Below the pieces are notes generated by a model. It made no database searches. It saw nothing but the letters and a program-made list of their open reading frames with translations, and was not told the origin of the DNA. The translations under genes were made by a program, and so were the position numbers. From NCBI GenBank assembly GCA_942159475.1, contig OW804095.1, forward strand, positions 151,952,808-152,016,807: a DNA stretch of 64,000 nucleotides, in the 5' to 3' direction. Positions within the stretch are counted from its first letter, which is position 1; each line of letters opens with the position of its first letter. Shown here piece by piece: positions 26,801 through 35,349 of this stretch. The DNA is from Sthenelais limicola (taxonomy: Eukaryota > Annelida > Polychaeta > Phyllodocida > Sigalionidae).

Positions 26801-29800
26801 TATCTTCCTCTAAATTTCGCGATTTTTCCCAATGTTGTGTCACAAACTGGGCTCCGCCCCTTACTATGGGCCTACGCCTTATGGCATAACACTACCTTGT
26901 GGATGCAATAAACAAATGTATAAATCTATAGATCTCTACGATGTGAGCGGGGAAGGATATCAATGCACATACTATATATTATATGTTATGGGTCATAGGA
27001 AACTGAGTCAAAAGTTGCAAAAATGAATTTTTCAACAAGAAAAATCAACAAGACCTTGAGGTAGGAATGTTTTGATTCTTGGGTTGTTTACCACTATTAG
27101 TCGTACCAACTAAGGTCATGCTATGTGAGTACATTTAATTACTTTATTATAATAGTCCATCCAGAAAATATTGTAAATATTGTTTCAAACATACACAGAT
27201 AAAAAAGTACTTAGTTAACAGTTAAAATCATTGGAACTCATCTAATCCCATCTTTTAAAATACGATCTAATCTCAACATTAATATTATTGTGACTTATGA
27301 CTCATATAGCCTACCTGTGACACTTCACATATGTACGCAACCCTTATATTTTACAATGAATTTAGATAAGTCGGGTAAAGCAGAACCTGTGTACATCGGA
27401 AGCGCATTAGGGAAGAGGGGGGTAGGCGAGGGGGAGGCTATAGTTAAACCCCTATATGGGTCGGATTTTCCGAAAATGTACGATTCACCTTCACCAATCC
27501 TCTGAAATAACCCACATTTAATAAAAAAAAATGAGCTTCAAAATGCAGTTAACATAACAGAACTGATACTTTAAATCAATGCGACACCAAATATACTCAG
27601 ATGTACCCGCTATTAACATTTTACAGCCAAATTAAACAGAATTTTCTAAATGAGTAGAGCTGCCAATTGTACATTTTCAGAAAATTGGACCCATACAGGC
27701 CTGTCTCCCTGTACAGTTCATGATAGCATTAGGCGCGGGTGTGTGTGTGTGGGGGGGGGGGGGGGGCTGGGGGGGGGGGCGGGGGCTGGGGGGGGGGGGG
27801 GCGGGGTTGCGGGGGATCAGTGTTGCTTGTGTACACGACCAAATCCAAGCTACATGTTTGCCAGATTGACTTGGAACCAGTCCAAGGTGCCAACCCAAAA
27901 TAAACTAAGATCGATGGTGCCTTCCCACGAAGAGAATCCGTCCTTGAAACTGAGCTAGATTGGATCAAACTTTGAGGGTGAAAAGAAGAGGGATAAGCAG
28001 ATAAACGATCACCGTAAGGCATTAGGCGGCCCATATATCACCGTAAGGCATTAGGAGGTCCAAGTATATTGTTAACAAGTAACAAGTCCTTGTTTGTCAT
28101 TTGTGATGCGTTTTAGGAAAATGAGTCATTACTCACGCATGTACGCATTTAATGATGGTAAACATTAGGACACCTTATAAGTATTTCTATGTTTTAAGTT
28201 TGATATTTTTATTTTTGAAAAAATAAGTTTGCAATATTTCTGGGTGGGCAATTACCAGTAAAGCAATATATGGGTCAGATTTTCAGAAAATGTACAATTC
28301 AACTTCGCCAATCTTCTCAAATAACGCAAATTTCAGACGAAAATAAAGTTCAAAATACAGTTCCACCTAACCAAACAGATTGCTAGAATCAATCCAATGC
28401 CGAATATACTTGAATTTACCTAGTATTGACCAAATTGCAGCCTAATTTAGCAGAATCTGCTCAATGTGTACAGCTGCCAATTGTATATTTTTCTGAAAAT
28501 CTGACCCATATTTGTAATGCCATGCTTCTTGTCTACTTTTCACATCCTACTTACACTCGTTATATGTACAAATGTACACGCACTGCGCACGCATTTCACA
28601 CGCATTCTGCACATTTATATGCGCAAATACTGCCTCTATATATTGCACACAAGGTGGCGTGTAAGTCCAAGTAGACTAGATATTATGTATCTTACTTCTT
28701 TATACCATTATATACTTCTACACACCTTTTACCTCTTACCATTGATGTTGCTATATCTCCTGCTGTGTCGAATATTAAACAGAGTAACTACAAGCTTGTT
28801 CTTGTTGTTTTTATTTCTCCTCCCCCCAACGATTACCAAGGTTCATTACATATTCACGTGTTAAACCAAGAAATAACACCTGTCCCATCTCTAGATACAA
28901 CTTGATTGCTATATGGATCGTCAGAAAATGCACAATTGAGCTTTCCTTTCGAATAACCCAAACTTAAGAAGAAAATTAGGTTCAAAATAGGTTTTAACAT
29001 AACCAGACATATTTATTGAATGAATAATGAACACATAATATACTCAGATATACCTAGCATTTATCACTTTTCACTTTAATATAGCAGAATTTGAGTGATG
29101 TGTAGAATTTTACATTGTGCATTTTCTGAAAATCTGACCCATAAGTAATGATTAAAGTAGAAGAATGTGTCGTACCTTTAATGTAGGAGACGCGAGGCAG
29201 GCGTGCGCTGATGGCCGACGATTGCGTTGTCATGGTGAGGACCTGGAGTGAGAAATGGGATGGATGGTGAGAGGGGGGTCTAAACGTCTGGTTTGCAATA
29301 GCTGAATATGGGGAGACACTCACTGCTACTATATGATTATTATTATATGTATGTATAACGGGAGAAATAATTTTTACAGACATCCTCGCTGATTGATCGA
29401 CTTGATTTGGTTTGAAGTACTCCTTGAACTTAAAGCTGCACTCCCAGTAAGTGTTAGTCTAAACATTTTCTATTTTTTGTTCCGTTATTTTCTAACCCAT
29501 CTAAAAGTTATTTGACCAAAATTGGTTAGGATTCTGTCGCGTTGTTTTTGCTACCTGAATCCATTCTTATAATGTCTTCACTTATTATCGCTCACCGGTG
29601 GCTGTTTCCACCCGCCTCTCTCTACTTCAAATTTGTGTATAAACATATAATAGCAGTAACATATTAATTACTTCTGTCCTACAACATATGAGTAAATTTA
29701 GTAAGATTGTGTTAGTCATAATAGCTGAGAATACAGTTTTAAAACAAAAGGTTCATGAACATCTCTAGTAACAGTTCCTGCACCTCGTGCCCGGGTGTTT

Positions 29801-31532
29801 CACTTGGTGGCGATCGAGGAACAGTGAACGTATGAACAAGAAGAGAATAAAAGCGCTCCAGTCGCAAGCTCAGATTAACCACAAATACAACTGATTTTGT
29901 TTTATTACAAACAAAGGCCATACATTTAATCATAATAATAATAAAGACGCATGTCGACTTGTTTTTTTCGTTGTCTAACATCCAGTTACTGATATCTTTT
30001 AAAATGTAATCACTATACAACAAGAAATCTACTAACTTAACCAGGAGCAGTTATTCATTACTTATAATTCAACCAAAATTAAATAGAACAAATAGAACAA
30101 CTCCAAGAATATCCAATTAAGCATCAAGTTTCAAAATACAACAAATCTCCCAACAGATTCAATATGACAAATATGTAAGTTTTTAAGTAATATTTTATAT
30201 ACTCGAAATTTGTAAAAAAATAAATAAAAAATAAAAAAATAAATAAATAAAATAAATAAATAAATAATAATAAAAAATGCTCATACATCGTATGTCATGC
30301 ATTCATCGCAGTGAAAATTCGGCGTTAACTTATCTTAAATTGTTTAATTTCTATTTTGTAAAGGATGAATATTAATCAATCAATTTTCATGAATTAATTA
30401 ATCGACTTTAGGAAACAAATAATTTGGCAAAAGCAGATTCAATTTGGCCCGTGAACGCTTAAAGTGTGTACCGGGTTTGGAAGCCTATCCTCAGCAGTCA
30501 TAATCACTGCAGGTACAAATCGTGGTAATAAGCGAAATTAACTTGAGAGAAAATGTGAAATGTCCATGCCTCAGTTTAATTAATGAGATCGAGCACGAAA
30601 GAAGCCACAGAGAAACTTGTCAAATTATAATTGATGACATTTGGAATTGAATATAGAACTTGGTCGGTCGGTTTCTCAACAGTCCATAGGTCAGGGATTG
30701 CTTTAGTTATTGTACAGTATCGTATAAAGATCAGCTTTGAATACCTTATGGTTGTTTATGTTTCCAATTTAAATTTCTTGTCACAGCCTAACGAAACCCG
30801 AAATTCATAATGTAAACTATCTGATAATCTGACATCCTGTCTAAGCTCACAGCCTCTCAGGTCCCTTGAAACTCAGGGGAACTGATGGCAAAATCCCATT
30901 AGAATCTCATTGGGATGGTAGTGATGGGCTTACTCATGGGCAGGGAAAGCCATTACCATAGCGATTTTATCTCATTCGTGATGTGTTACAGGAAAATGAG
31001 TCACAAGTCGCAAAAATATATTTTTCAAAGTGATTTATTCACAGGATTTCTTCAGGAATATTCCCATCTTTGGGGTGGTTTGGTGCTTCTAGTTATATGA
31101 ATCTATCTACCAAATATAAGGACAGTATATTTGATATATTCTTTTGTATTGAAGTTCGTATTATTGAGTTTATTTAGTTACTTCACTGGTAATTGCATAC
31201 TCAGAGATATTGCATATTTTTTAAACATAAAAGTATCAAAGATAACATATTGAAATATAGGATGACCTTTGAAACGCAGGGATATTTTTAATACACTGTC
31301 TTAACATTTTGTACATAAATTAATATGACTGAAAGCGCTAAGCCTAGATAGTGCTGAAAGAGTCTCACCGTCAGGAGGCCCAGTGATATTCTGGCTGGCA
31401 CAGCATCAATGTCTATCCAGAAGGATACCCACGAGAGCACTACGATGAGGAAACTGGGGATGTATGTCTGCAGTAGGTAGTACTCGAACTTGCGGTCAAA
31501 ATGAAACTCGGCAAAAACACAGGCAAAACTTC
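14659..31532 (-). CDS. Glycine-receptor-like anion channel, 3' part of gene (4 exons)
   Basis: Partial gene for a pentameric ligand-gated (Cys-loop) chloride channel of the GlyR/GABA-A class, acting in the plasma membrane. Four minus-strand exons join as 31532-31369, 29242-29176, 24597-24425 and 14898-14659, with consensus AG/GT borders and matching phases (1, 0, 1, 0). They encode the end of the ligand-binding domain, M1, M2, M3, a short M3-M4 loop and M4, with the stop just after M4. The PAR motif before M2 is the anion-selectivity signature. The M2-M3 linker ([15 protein letters not shown]) is very close to vertebrate glycine receptors, and the exon borders fall at the same places. Introns are about 2.1, 4.6 and 9.5 kb and packed with MITEs. 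The signal peptide, Cys-loop and agonist loops are not found in the window. Ligand (glycine, GABA or other) cannot be told from this part. Confidence 0.93.
14899..16479. other. Intron sequence of the channel gene
   Basis: A 119-codon plus frame (15630-15989), Lys-rich and low in complexity, has no recognisable domain and is antisense to the gene. Otherwise nothing seen. Confidence 0.4.
16480..16968 (+). repeat. Pyrimidine-rich tract (C/T on plus strand)
   Basis: About 490 bp of C/T with scattered CAC and TTT. The long plus-strand frame (185 codons, Pro/Leu/Ser) is low-complexity translation. Located directly before the promoter-like cluster. Confidence 0.8.
17030..17420. promoter_or_regulatory. 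CpG-rich cluster of housekeeping promoter motifs
   Basis: CpG-dense island in AT-rich intronic DNA. Perfect or near-perfect sites seen: E-box CACGTG at 17061 and 17162; CRE TGACGTCA at 17194-17201; CCAAT at 17202; ETS-like ATTTCCGG at 17221; NRF1-type TGCGCATGCG at 17266-17275; E2F-like GGCGGGAA at about 17356; GCGCGCATGC at 17369; ETS-like ACTTCCGG near 17396. Such a combination is typical of bidirectional housekeeping promoters. No coding exon was recognised on either side. It lies in the M3-M4 intron of the channel gene. Confidence 0.5.
17762..17993 (+). mobile_element. Family A MITE, copy 8
   Basis: Full length with intact inverted ends. Flanking TA is not preserved on both sides. Confidence 0.86.
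18106..18692 (-). mobile_element. Family A MITE, copy 9, split by family B
   Basis: Left part 18106-18312 runs from TCGTCAGAAAATGAACAATT to GTACAGCTGCC. The right end resumes at 18667 with GTACATTTCTGACGACCTGA. The gap is a complete family B element. Confidence 0.82.
18313..18666 (+). mobile_element. Family B MITE inside family A copy 9
   Basis: Full length: AATAGGGGCCGGATTTGC to ATGCAAATCCCCTATT, containing ATTACAGTGCATTACAG as a small internal duplication. Confidence 0.83.
18817..19053 (-). mobile_element. Family A MITE, copy 10
   Basis: Full length with TA duplicated. Body variant with AAACAGATTGCTAGAATCAA, shared with copies 14 and 17. Confidence 0.86.
19054..19757. other. Intron sequence, nothing recognised
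   Basis: Moderate complexity DNA without repeats matching families A-D. Confidence 0.4.
19758..20182 (+). mobile_element. Family D MITE, reference copy
   Basis: About 425 bp with inverted ends TGTGATGTGTTTCAAGAAAA and TTTTCCTAAAACGGATCACA. The inner part of the ends, TGAGTCATAAGTCGCAAAA, extends the inverted repeat to about 38 bp. Flanking TATA-like bases suggest TA insertion. Mid-body marker TTTAGTTACTTTACTGGTAA and CATCCAGAAATATTGCAA. Confidence 0.83.
20183..21802. other. Intron sequence with family A fragments
   Basis: TTTCCAGAAAATGTACAATT near 20890 is an end of family A; GTGTACAATTCATCAATCCTC near 21309 is another. At 20736 TAGCTGGTAGAGCCC resembles a tRNA A box but no B box follows. 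Confidence 0.4.
21803..22038 (-). mobile_element. Family A MITE, copy 11
   Basis: Left end GGGTGAAATCGTCAG (GTCAG subtype), right end degraded (TCTGAACCA). Confidence 0.82.
22125..22360 (+). mobile_element. Family A MITE, copy 12
   Basis: Ends TGGGTCAGATCGTGAG and GCGAGTTCACCCA. It lies 86 bp from copy 11. Confidence 0.84.
22361..23818. other. Intron sequence, AT-rich
   Basis: TATATATATTATATA near 23200. No gene or repeat family recognised. Confidence 0.4.
23819..24224 (-). mobile_element. Family D MITE, copy 3
   Basis: Reverse orientation, left end shortened (TGTGATGCAAAATGAGTCAC), right end CCCTGAAACACATCACA. Confidence 0.8.
24315..24390 (-). mobile_element. Family D MITE end fragment beside channel exon
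   Basis: Only the terminal 70 bp (CACTTTGAAAGATATCAAC to TGCAACACATCTCA), ending 35 bp from the M3 exon donor. Confidence 0.7.
24425..24597 (-). CDS. Channel exon: M3 and first half of M3-M4 loop
   Basis: 173-bp exon between TATTACAG and GAG|GTGAGC. It starts in phase 1 and ends in phase 0. It encodes [20 protein letters not shown] (M3), then [19 protein letters not shown] and an acidic/basic stretch ending DLDDGKAE. The basic residues after M3 form the usual MA-stretch lead-in. Because it ends in phase 0 it can be joined directly to the last exon, giving a short intracellular loop of about 80 residues; an extra loop exon in the 9.5-kb intron is not excluded. Confidence 0.93.
24598..25416. 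other. Intron between M2 and M3 exons, left part
   Basis: Contains GAGAGAGAGACAGATAAAAAG low-complexity DNA near 24760. A GTGAGTGGGTGAGATTGGTTGC-like motif at 24635 recurs near 42120 (GAGTGAGTGAGATTGGTTGC), so a shared dispersed repeat is likely. Confidence 0.45.
25417..25767 (-). mobile_element. Family B MITE, copy that seeded a minisatellite
   Basis: Reverse orientation, AATAGGGGATTTGTATAG to GCACATGCAAACTCCCCTATT. Its right terminal 20 bp is repeated in the 51-bp tandem array that follows directly. Confidence 0.83.
25746..26103. repeat. 51-bp minisatellite, about 7 units
   Basis: Unit GCACATGCAAACTCCCCTAT plus TATAGTTTTCCAGGG and TTTTCCAGTGCAACAG. Because 51 is a multiple of 3 and the unit lacks stops in several frames, two plus-strand and two minus-strand frames stay open for 126-166 codons. 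These are products of periodicity, not genes. The middle units are identical, so expansion is recent; the last unit is diverged. Confidence 0.92.
26104..26981. other. Intron sequence, nothing recognised
   Basis: Short frames only. Confidence 0.4.
26982..27334 (+). mobile_element. Family D MITE, diverged copy
   Basis: ATGGGTCATAGGAAACTGAG to CTACCTGTGACACTTCACATA; internal TTTAATTACTTTATTATAAT matches the family marker. Confidence 0.7.
27457..27693 (-). mobile_element. Family A MITE, copy 13
   Basis: Full length, TA duplicated, left end GGGTCGGATTTTCCG. Confidence 0.86.
27745..27815 (+). repeat. G-rich run, G-quadruplex forming potential
   Basis: GTGTGTGTGT followed by G runs of 4-15 separated by CT, C or TT. 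Length may be unstable or mis-assembled. Confidence 0.8.
28098..28263 (-). mobile_element. Family D MITE, truncated
   Basis: Begins TTGTGATGCGTTTTAGGAAA and stops after TTTCTGGGTGGGCAATTACC, next to family A copy 14. Confidence 0.7.
28271..28508 (-). mobile_element. Family A MITE, copy 14
   Basis: Full length, TA duplicated, directly after a truncated family D copy. Confidence 0.86.
28914..29141 (-). mobile_element. Family A MITE, copy 15, beside channel exon
   Basis: Diverged body, ends TGGATCGTCAG and CTGACCCA. It sits in the first 35-262 bp of the intron after the M2 exon of the channel gene. Confidence 0.84.
29176..29242 (-). CDS. Channel exon: M2 and M2-M3 linker
   Basis: 67-bp exon that begins in phase 0 after CACTCCAG and ends in phase 1 at AAAG|GTACG. 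It encodes [20 protein letters not shown] and IK, the outer two thirds of M2 and the M2-M3 linker. The 9' Leu gate and the TMTTQSS stretch are conserved. Position 19', the arginine R271 of human GLRA1, is Ser here and an Arg sits at 21' instead. A MITE end lies only 34 bp downstream of the donor. Confidence 0.94.
29431..29742 (+). mobile_element. Family C MITE, copy in the M1-M2 intron
   Basis: TAAAGCTGCACTCCCAGTAA to ATAGCTGAGAATACAGTTTTA, single internal unit. Confidence 0.83.
29743..30976. other. Intron between M1 and M2 exons
   Basis: AT-rich, with an AAATAAATAAAT microsatellite at about 30217-30277. No gene seen. Confidence 0.45.
30977..31345 (+). mobile_element. Family D MITE, truncated at channel exon
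   Basis: GTGATGTGTTACAGGAAAATG start; it runs to ACACTGTCTTAACATTTTG and fades 24 bp before the M1 exon donor. Confidence 0.72.
31369..31532 (-). CDS. Channel exon: end of ligand domain, M1, start of M2
   Basis: 164-bp exon. The acceptor is a pyrimidine-rich tract ending CAG before position 31532, and the donor is CG|GTGAG after 31369. It starts in phase 1, as in vertebrate glycine receptors, where the exon begins at the GKFTC segment; here it reads [20 protein letters not shown]1 follows (about [20 protein letters not shown]), then the intracellular M1-M2 loop DIDAVPAR and M2 positions 1' to 7'. In M2 the 2' residue is Ser (Gly in vertebrate alpha subunits). The 6' residue is Leu where almost all anion-channel relatives have Thr. 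Confidence 0.95.
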
Positions 31533-31784
31533 CTGGAAATAACAAAAACATTTCAAAATTAGCACACAAGTGAAAATACAGGCAGAACTTCCTGAAAATA
31601 ACAAAAACATTTCAAAATTAATAATAATAAAGATAATGATTTTTGTTATGTTGCAAAGACTACATGTTACAACACTGGTGATACACTTCAGATAATAAAC
31701 TTGTCATCCATTGTATGCCATTGTACTACGGGTGACTAGTTATGGTGGGGTTAAGTTATGTAACTCATGCTACATAGAAAAGTA

Positions 31785-32030
31785 TAGGGTCAGATCGTCA
31801 GAAAATGTACAATACGCAGCTCTGCACATTTTGGAAATTCTCCTAAATTAGGCTGAAAAGTTATGATTACCGGGTATATCTGAGTATATTTGGTATTACA
31901 TTGATTTAAAGTATCAGTTCTTTTATGTTGAACTGCATTTTGAAGGTCATTTTTTTTTTAGAATTTGTGGGTTATTTGAGAGGATTGGTGAAGGCCAATT
32001 TAATTGTACATTTTCTGACGATTTCACCCA
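31785..32030 (+). mobile_element. Family A MITE, copy 16
   Basis: Full length with a small insertion (CCAATTTAATTG) at the right end; GTCAG / CGATTTCACCCA subtype. Confidence 0.85.
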
Positions 32031-32229
32031 TAAAGTGAATTAGCAATTAAGCTTTTTAGCAAACAAGTTTGAAGTCAATATTTTCACATCGTTTTCCTTG
32101 TTCTTATCAAACTGTTTACTTATTGAAATAAAACGAGTTTGTCATACATTCACAGTCCAGGGAAGAGAATACAAGTAATGGTCAACCATGGGCCCAGTAG
32201 TATCCTAGATATTATTCCAAATTAAGGTA

Positions 32230-32373
32230 ACCGCTGGAAGATATGCATCGGACATAAATCTGATGCATAAGCATGTCGACCTGTTTGTCTGCAACCGACT
32301 GTAACTGTACTTAATTTGGACAAATAAAAGATTATCTATTTTATTCTATTCTATTCTATTCTATTCTATTCTA
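32230..32373 (+). mobile_element. LINE 3' fragment with TATTC tail
   Basis: Plus-strand TTGGACAAATAAAAGATTAT, then about eight TATTC units. Upstream GACCTGTTTGTCTGCAACCG is the usual 3' UTR style of such elements. Confidence 0.6.
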
Positions 32374-32928
32374 TGGTCAAGTAATGGACTCGTTCCTAGC
32401 TGCATCCTCAGTACAGGTATTGCGACAAAACAAATCTCAACAAATATACTCATATTGTTCTCTCATGGTGCAATATGGCACCAGGAGGACTCATTGATGC
32501 TCACCTACATACCCCACCTATCTACAGACCCTAAAACACTCTACTTCCTCTTCCGCCTTCTCTCTCCTACCTATTCATTCTGTCATCGCTTTCCCTCTAA
32601 ATAGGACCTAACAAATTTACTAAATCAATTTTATCATTTCAATTATTTTATCAATTATTATTACATCATCTCCTTTTATTTATATGAAATTAACTCATAT
32701 CTTAATTCAATCAATTAAAACTTTTATTATTATATAATTTTAAATCATGATTTATACAAAATATAGGTTTTACAGGCCGTACACCCACATGCCTAGGTTT
32801 CTAAGCCCTATATATCATCACTGAAGGCACTAAAGCAAAACAATTAGTAACTATTGAGTATAATTCAAATATCCAACTTTCAGGACCAATTGTTAAACAA
32901 CTTTACTATCAGTTCTGGCAGCAGTATT

Positions 32929-33149
32929 AGGGTCAGATCTTCCGAAAATGTACAATTCACCTTCACCAATCCTCTCAGGTAACCCACAATTCAGACAGAT
33001 ATTTAGTTCAACCTAACAAAACAGATTGCTAGAATCAATGCAATGCCGAATATTCTTGAATTTACCTAGTATTGACCAAATTGCAGCCTAATTTAGCCGA
33101 ACATACTGTGTACAGCTGCCGATTGTACATTTTCTGAAAATCAGACCCA
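32929..33149 (-). mobile_element. Family A MITE, copy 17
   Basis: Ends GGGTCAGATCTTCCG and AATCAGACCC. Slightly shortened by two internal deletions. Confidence 0.84.
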
Positions 33150-33559
33150 TGACAGAGACCTTCGAACAATAAAAACTAGCACAGTTTTAACTTTTTAATA
33201 ACCAACTTCACTTTGGTCGGATTTCTGGTCTATGAGTATAGCCCTAAGGGACTTAGTGCTAGTCTACTGGCTACTACTCAAACACTACTTAGTAGTATAT
33301 GAAAATAAGCAAGTGACTCAGGCACCAACAAAAGAACATTTGAGATATCTTTGTGTTGAAAAGAACATCCAAAATCCAAGATAGTTTGTGTCTTGATAAT
33401 AAAATATCCATTAGTTCTTTTGAAAATGTGTTGAAATATCGTGGAAAAAGAAATATATATTCTAAAATAAATATGTGGATATTTCCTATTACATATAGAT
33501 ATTCTGACCTATTTGGGACAAAAAAAGTGTCATGAACACAAGGAAACACCTGCTTATAA

Positions 33560-33626
33560 ACACCCCTACCCCTCCCCCCTACCCCTCCCCCCTCCCCTGC
33601 CCCCCCCCCCCACCCTCCCCCCTCCC
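33560..33626 (+). repeat. C-rich run, i-motif/G4 potential on minus strand
   Basis: Runs of 4-14 C separated by T, A or G, CCCCTACCCCTCCCCCC style. Confidence 0.8.
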
Positions 33627-33977
33627 CACATGCTTCTTATTCACACCACAGACGCCTGTATCGATTGACACTTTATTTTTATTTTCCCACTGAGGTAAGG
33701 CCCTCCAGCTATAACTCAACGCTTGACTCTGCATTGACTGGAGCTTTATCTTCTTCCAACGTCTACTGAGTCTCTTTATTCCATGTTTAGTGATGTGCAT
33801 CGATATATCCTGCAGGGGGAGCCAGATATAGACAGGGCTCGGGAGAAACATGGATTAAAGTGTGCAAAGAGTGAATTGTTTTGCGTTCAGACATATACTA
33901 TAGACAAATGAGTCTTGAGACAGTGCCTGGATTCTGAATCCTAATTTGGGAAGTTTTCCAGTGACCTTCAGACATGT

Positions 33978-34327
33978 AATAGGGGACTTGCACGTCTCAC
34001 TGCGCATGTCTCTTACAGTGCATCCTGGGATGGATTCTGTTGAAATCTGTCATCCAAATATTTGGCAACATTTTTATGGAAAATTGCAAGAATGTTTTCA
34101 CCAATATCAGAGCTTGTATAAATGATCTATGAAAACCAAATGCATGATGGGAAAGATGTGGACTTGCGTTATGAAAAAATGTATAGCACATGGATATTGA
34201 CATGAGATCACTGTTAAATATTCCATGCTGAACATGACATGTTTTCCATTGATTTTACACTATAGCATTAGTCCCATAATTCCATGCGAATCAAGATTCA
34301 AAATGGCGGCTATGCAATTCCCCTATT
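33978..34327 (+). mobile_element. Family B MITE, copy near the retroelement
   Basis: Full length, AATAGGGGACTTGCACG to CTATGCAATTCCCCTATT. Confidence 0.83.
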
Positions 34328-34689
34328 GACAATTGCTAACTGTGCTAACCATGGCAATCTTTCAGGTCATCCCCTATTGTAACTTAGACCTTAATCTCCC
34401 ATATAGTCACCGCTAGATATTCTGACCATCATTCTCTGACATAACGGTCAAGTAATAACTTACCCCCCTTACACTGACCGCCTAGTTCTAGGACAGTGAT
34501 GGCAAGAGAAAAGGGGGTGCTAAGGACATTTAGACGTTCACTCTGTACGGCCTCAGAGTCTACCTCCCCTCCTAAATTGTATCAATTCTATCCGCTATAT
34601 TTTGTTTTGATATCTCACACATAACGAATTATACAAAAAAACTTATTCCAAAATACAAGGCCTGGATTATGAATGAGGCAGAGAGGTCT

Positions 34690-34776
34690 AAGACAGTACC
34701 TGAATTCCAACTTTATCTTACTGTTTCTAAGTTCATCCTAAGTGAATATATTTAACTACTTTACTAGTGAGTGTTG
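34690..34776 (+). mobile_element. Family D MITE fragment left of the retroelement
   Basis: ATATATTTAACTACTTTACTAG is the mid-body marker of family D; the other half of the copy starts at 58335 with ATCCAGAAATATTG after the duplicated GTTG. Confidence 0.7.
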
Positions 34777-35349
34777 TGTAAAGAAGTCTAAGGGTTTTTA
34801 GCCCATAGGTTCAGTAAGATGAAGAAGTGAGACAAGAAGTCCGAGGTTGTAGTTCGTCTGGATTCGGCCTAGGCGGTGGTGACTCAGCGAGTACCTAGGT
34901 CCGACTCTTTCACTTTATTTTATACTCCAAAATCATGAATTATTCATATAATCAAACCCAGGAAATATTCCACTGGCTCTTCCCCTTCCCTCTAATTGGT
35001 TGAGGGAGAGAGGATCTTCCTTGCCCACACGCCGACCTCTGCTCCCCATGCAGAGACCATAAATGGAGTGCATGCAAGTTGGATCCCTCCCCTCAGCCTT
35101 CCCCCTCCCACCCCTTACTCATAGATCCCAAGGCTCGTGCCGGCCCCCCTCCCTCTTAGCCCTTCCCCCCCTCTTGATAAACCCCGAGCAGTGGATACAG
35201 TAATTAGGTCGGGCTGGGGGAGGCGGGGTGAGCCCTGAGTGGCTCATCTCCCCCTCCCTCCTGGCCAGGCCATGTGTGGCGTGCATGCCCCGACCATGAT
35301 CAGGGCTAAATAGGTCGGATCTTGGGCCTAAAGATTTCAGTTCTTTACA
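34777..35349 (-). repeat. 3' LTR of the retroelement
   Basis: 573 bp, same orientation as the 5' LTR and about 99.7% identical. The sense sequence just upstream (AAAATATGGGACGAA) is purine-rich and could be the polypurine tract. It could be mistaken for a solo LTR because the partner is 23 kb away, but its left flank GTTG matches only the right flank of the distant 5' LTR. Confidence 0.92.

Larger units (their letters stand above)
32374..33977. other. Presumed intron or upstream DNA of the channel gene
   Basis: No ligand-binding-domain exon was recognised here on the minus strand. Apart from the repeats listed, nothing seen. Confidence 0.4.

Noticed and set aside
33289..33549. Minus-strand frame starting with HDTFFVPNRSEY, resembling the PDTFFVNEKKS loop of Cys-loop receptors
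   Set aside because: Only a few residues match, the following sequence does not continue as a ligand-binding domain, and splice borders are absent; judged coincidence.
34777..35349. Reading this as a solo LTR
   Set aside because: Flanking duplication GTTG and the broken family D repeat match the far side of the 57762-58334 LTR, so the two are the pair of one element.
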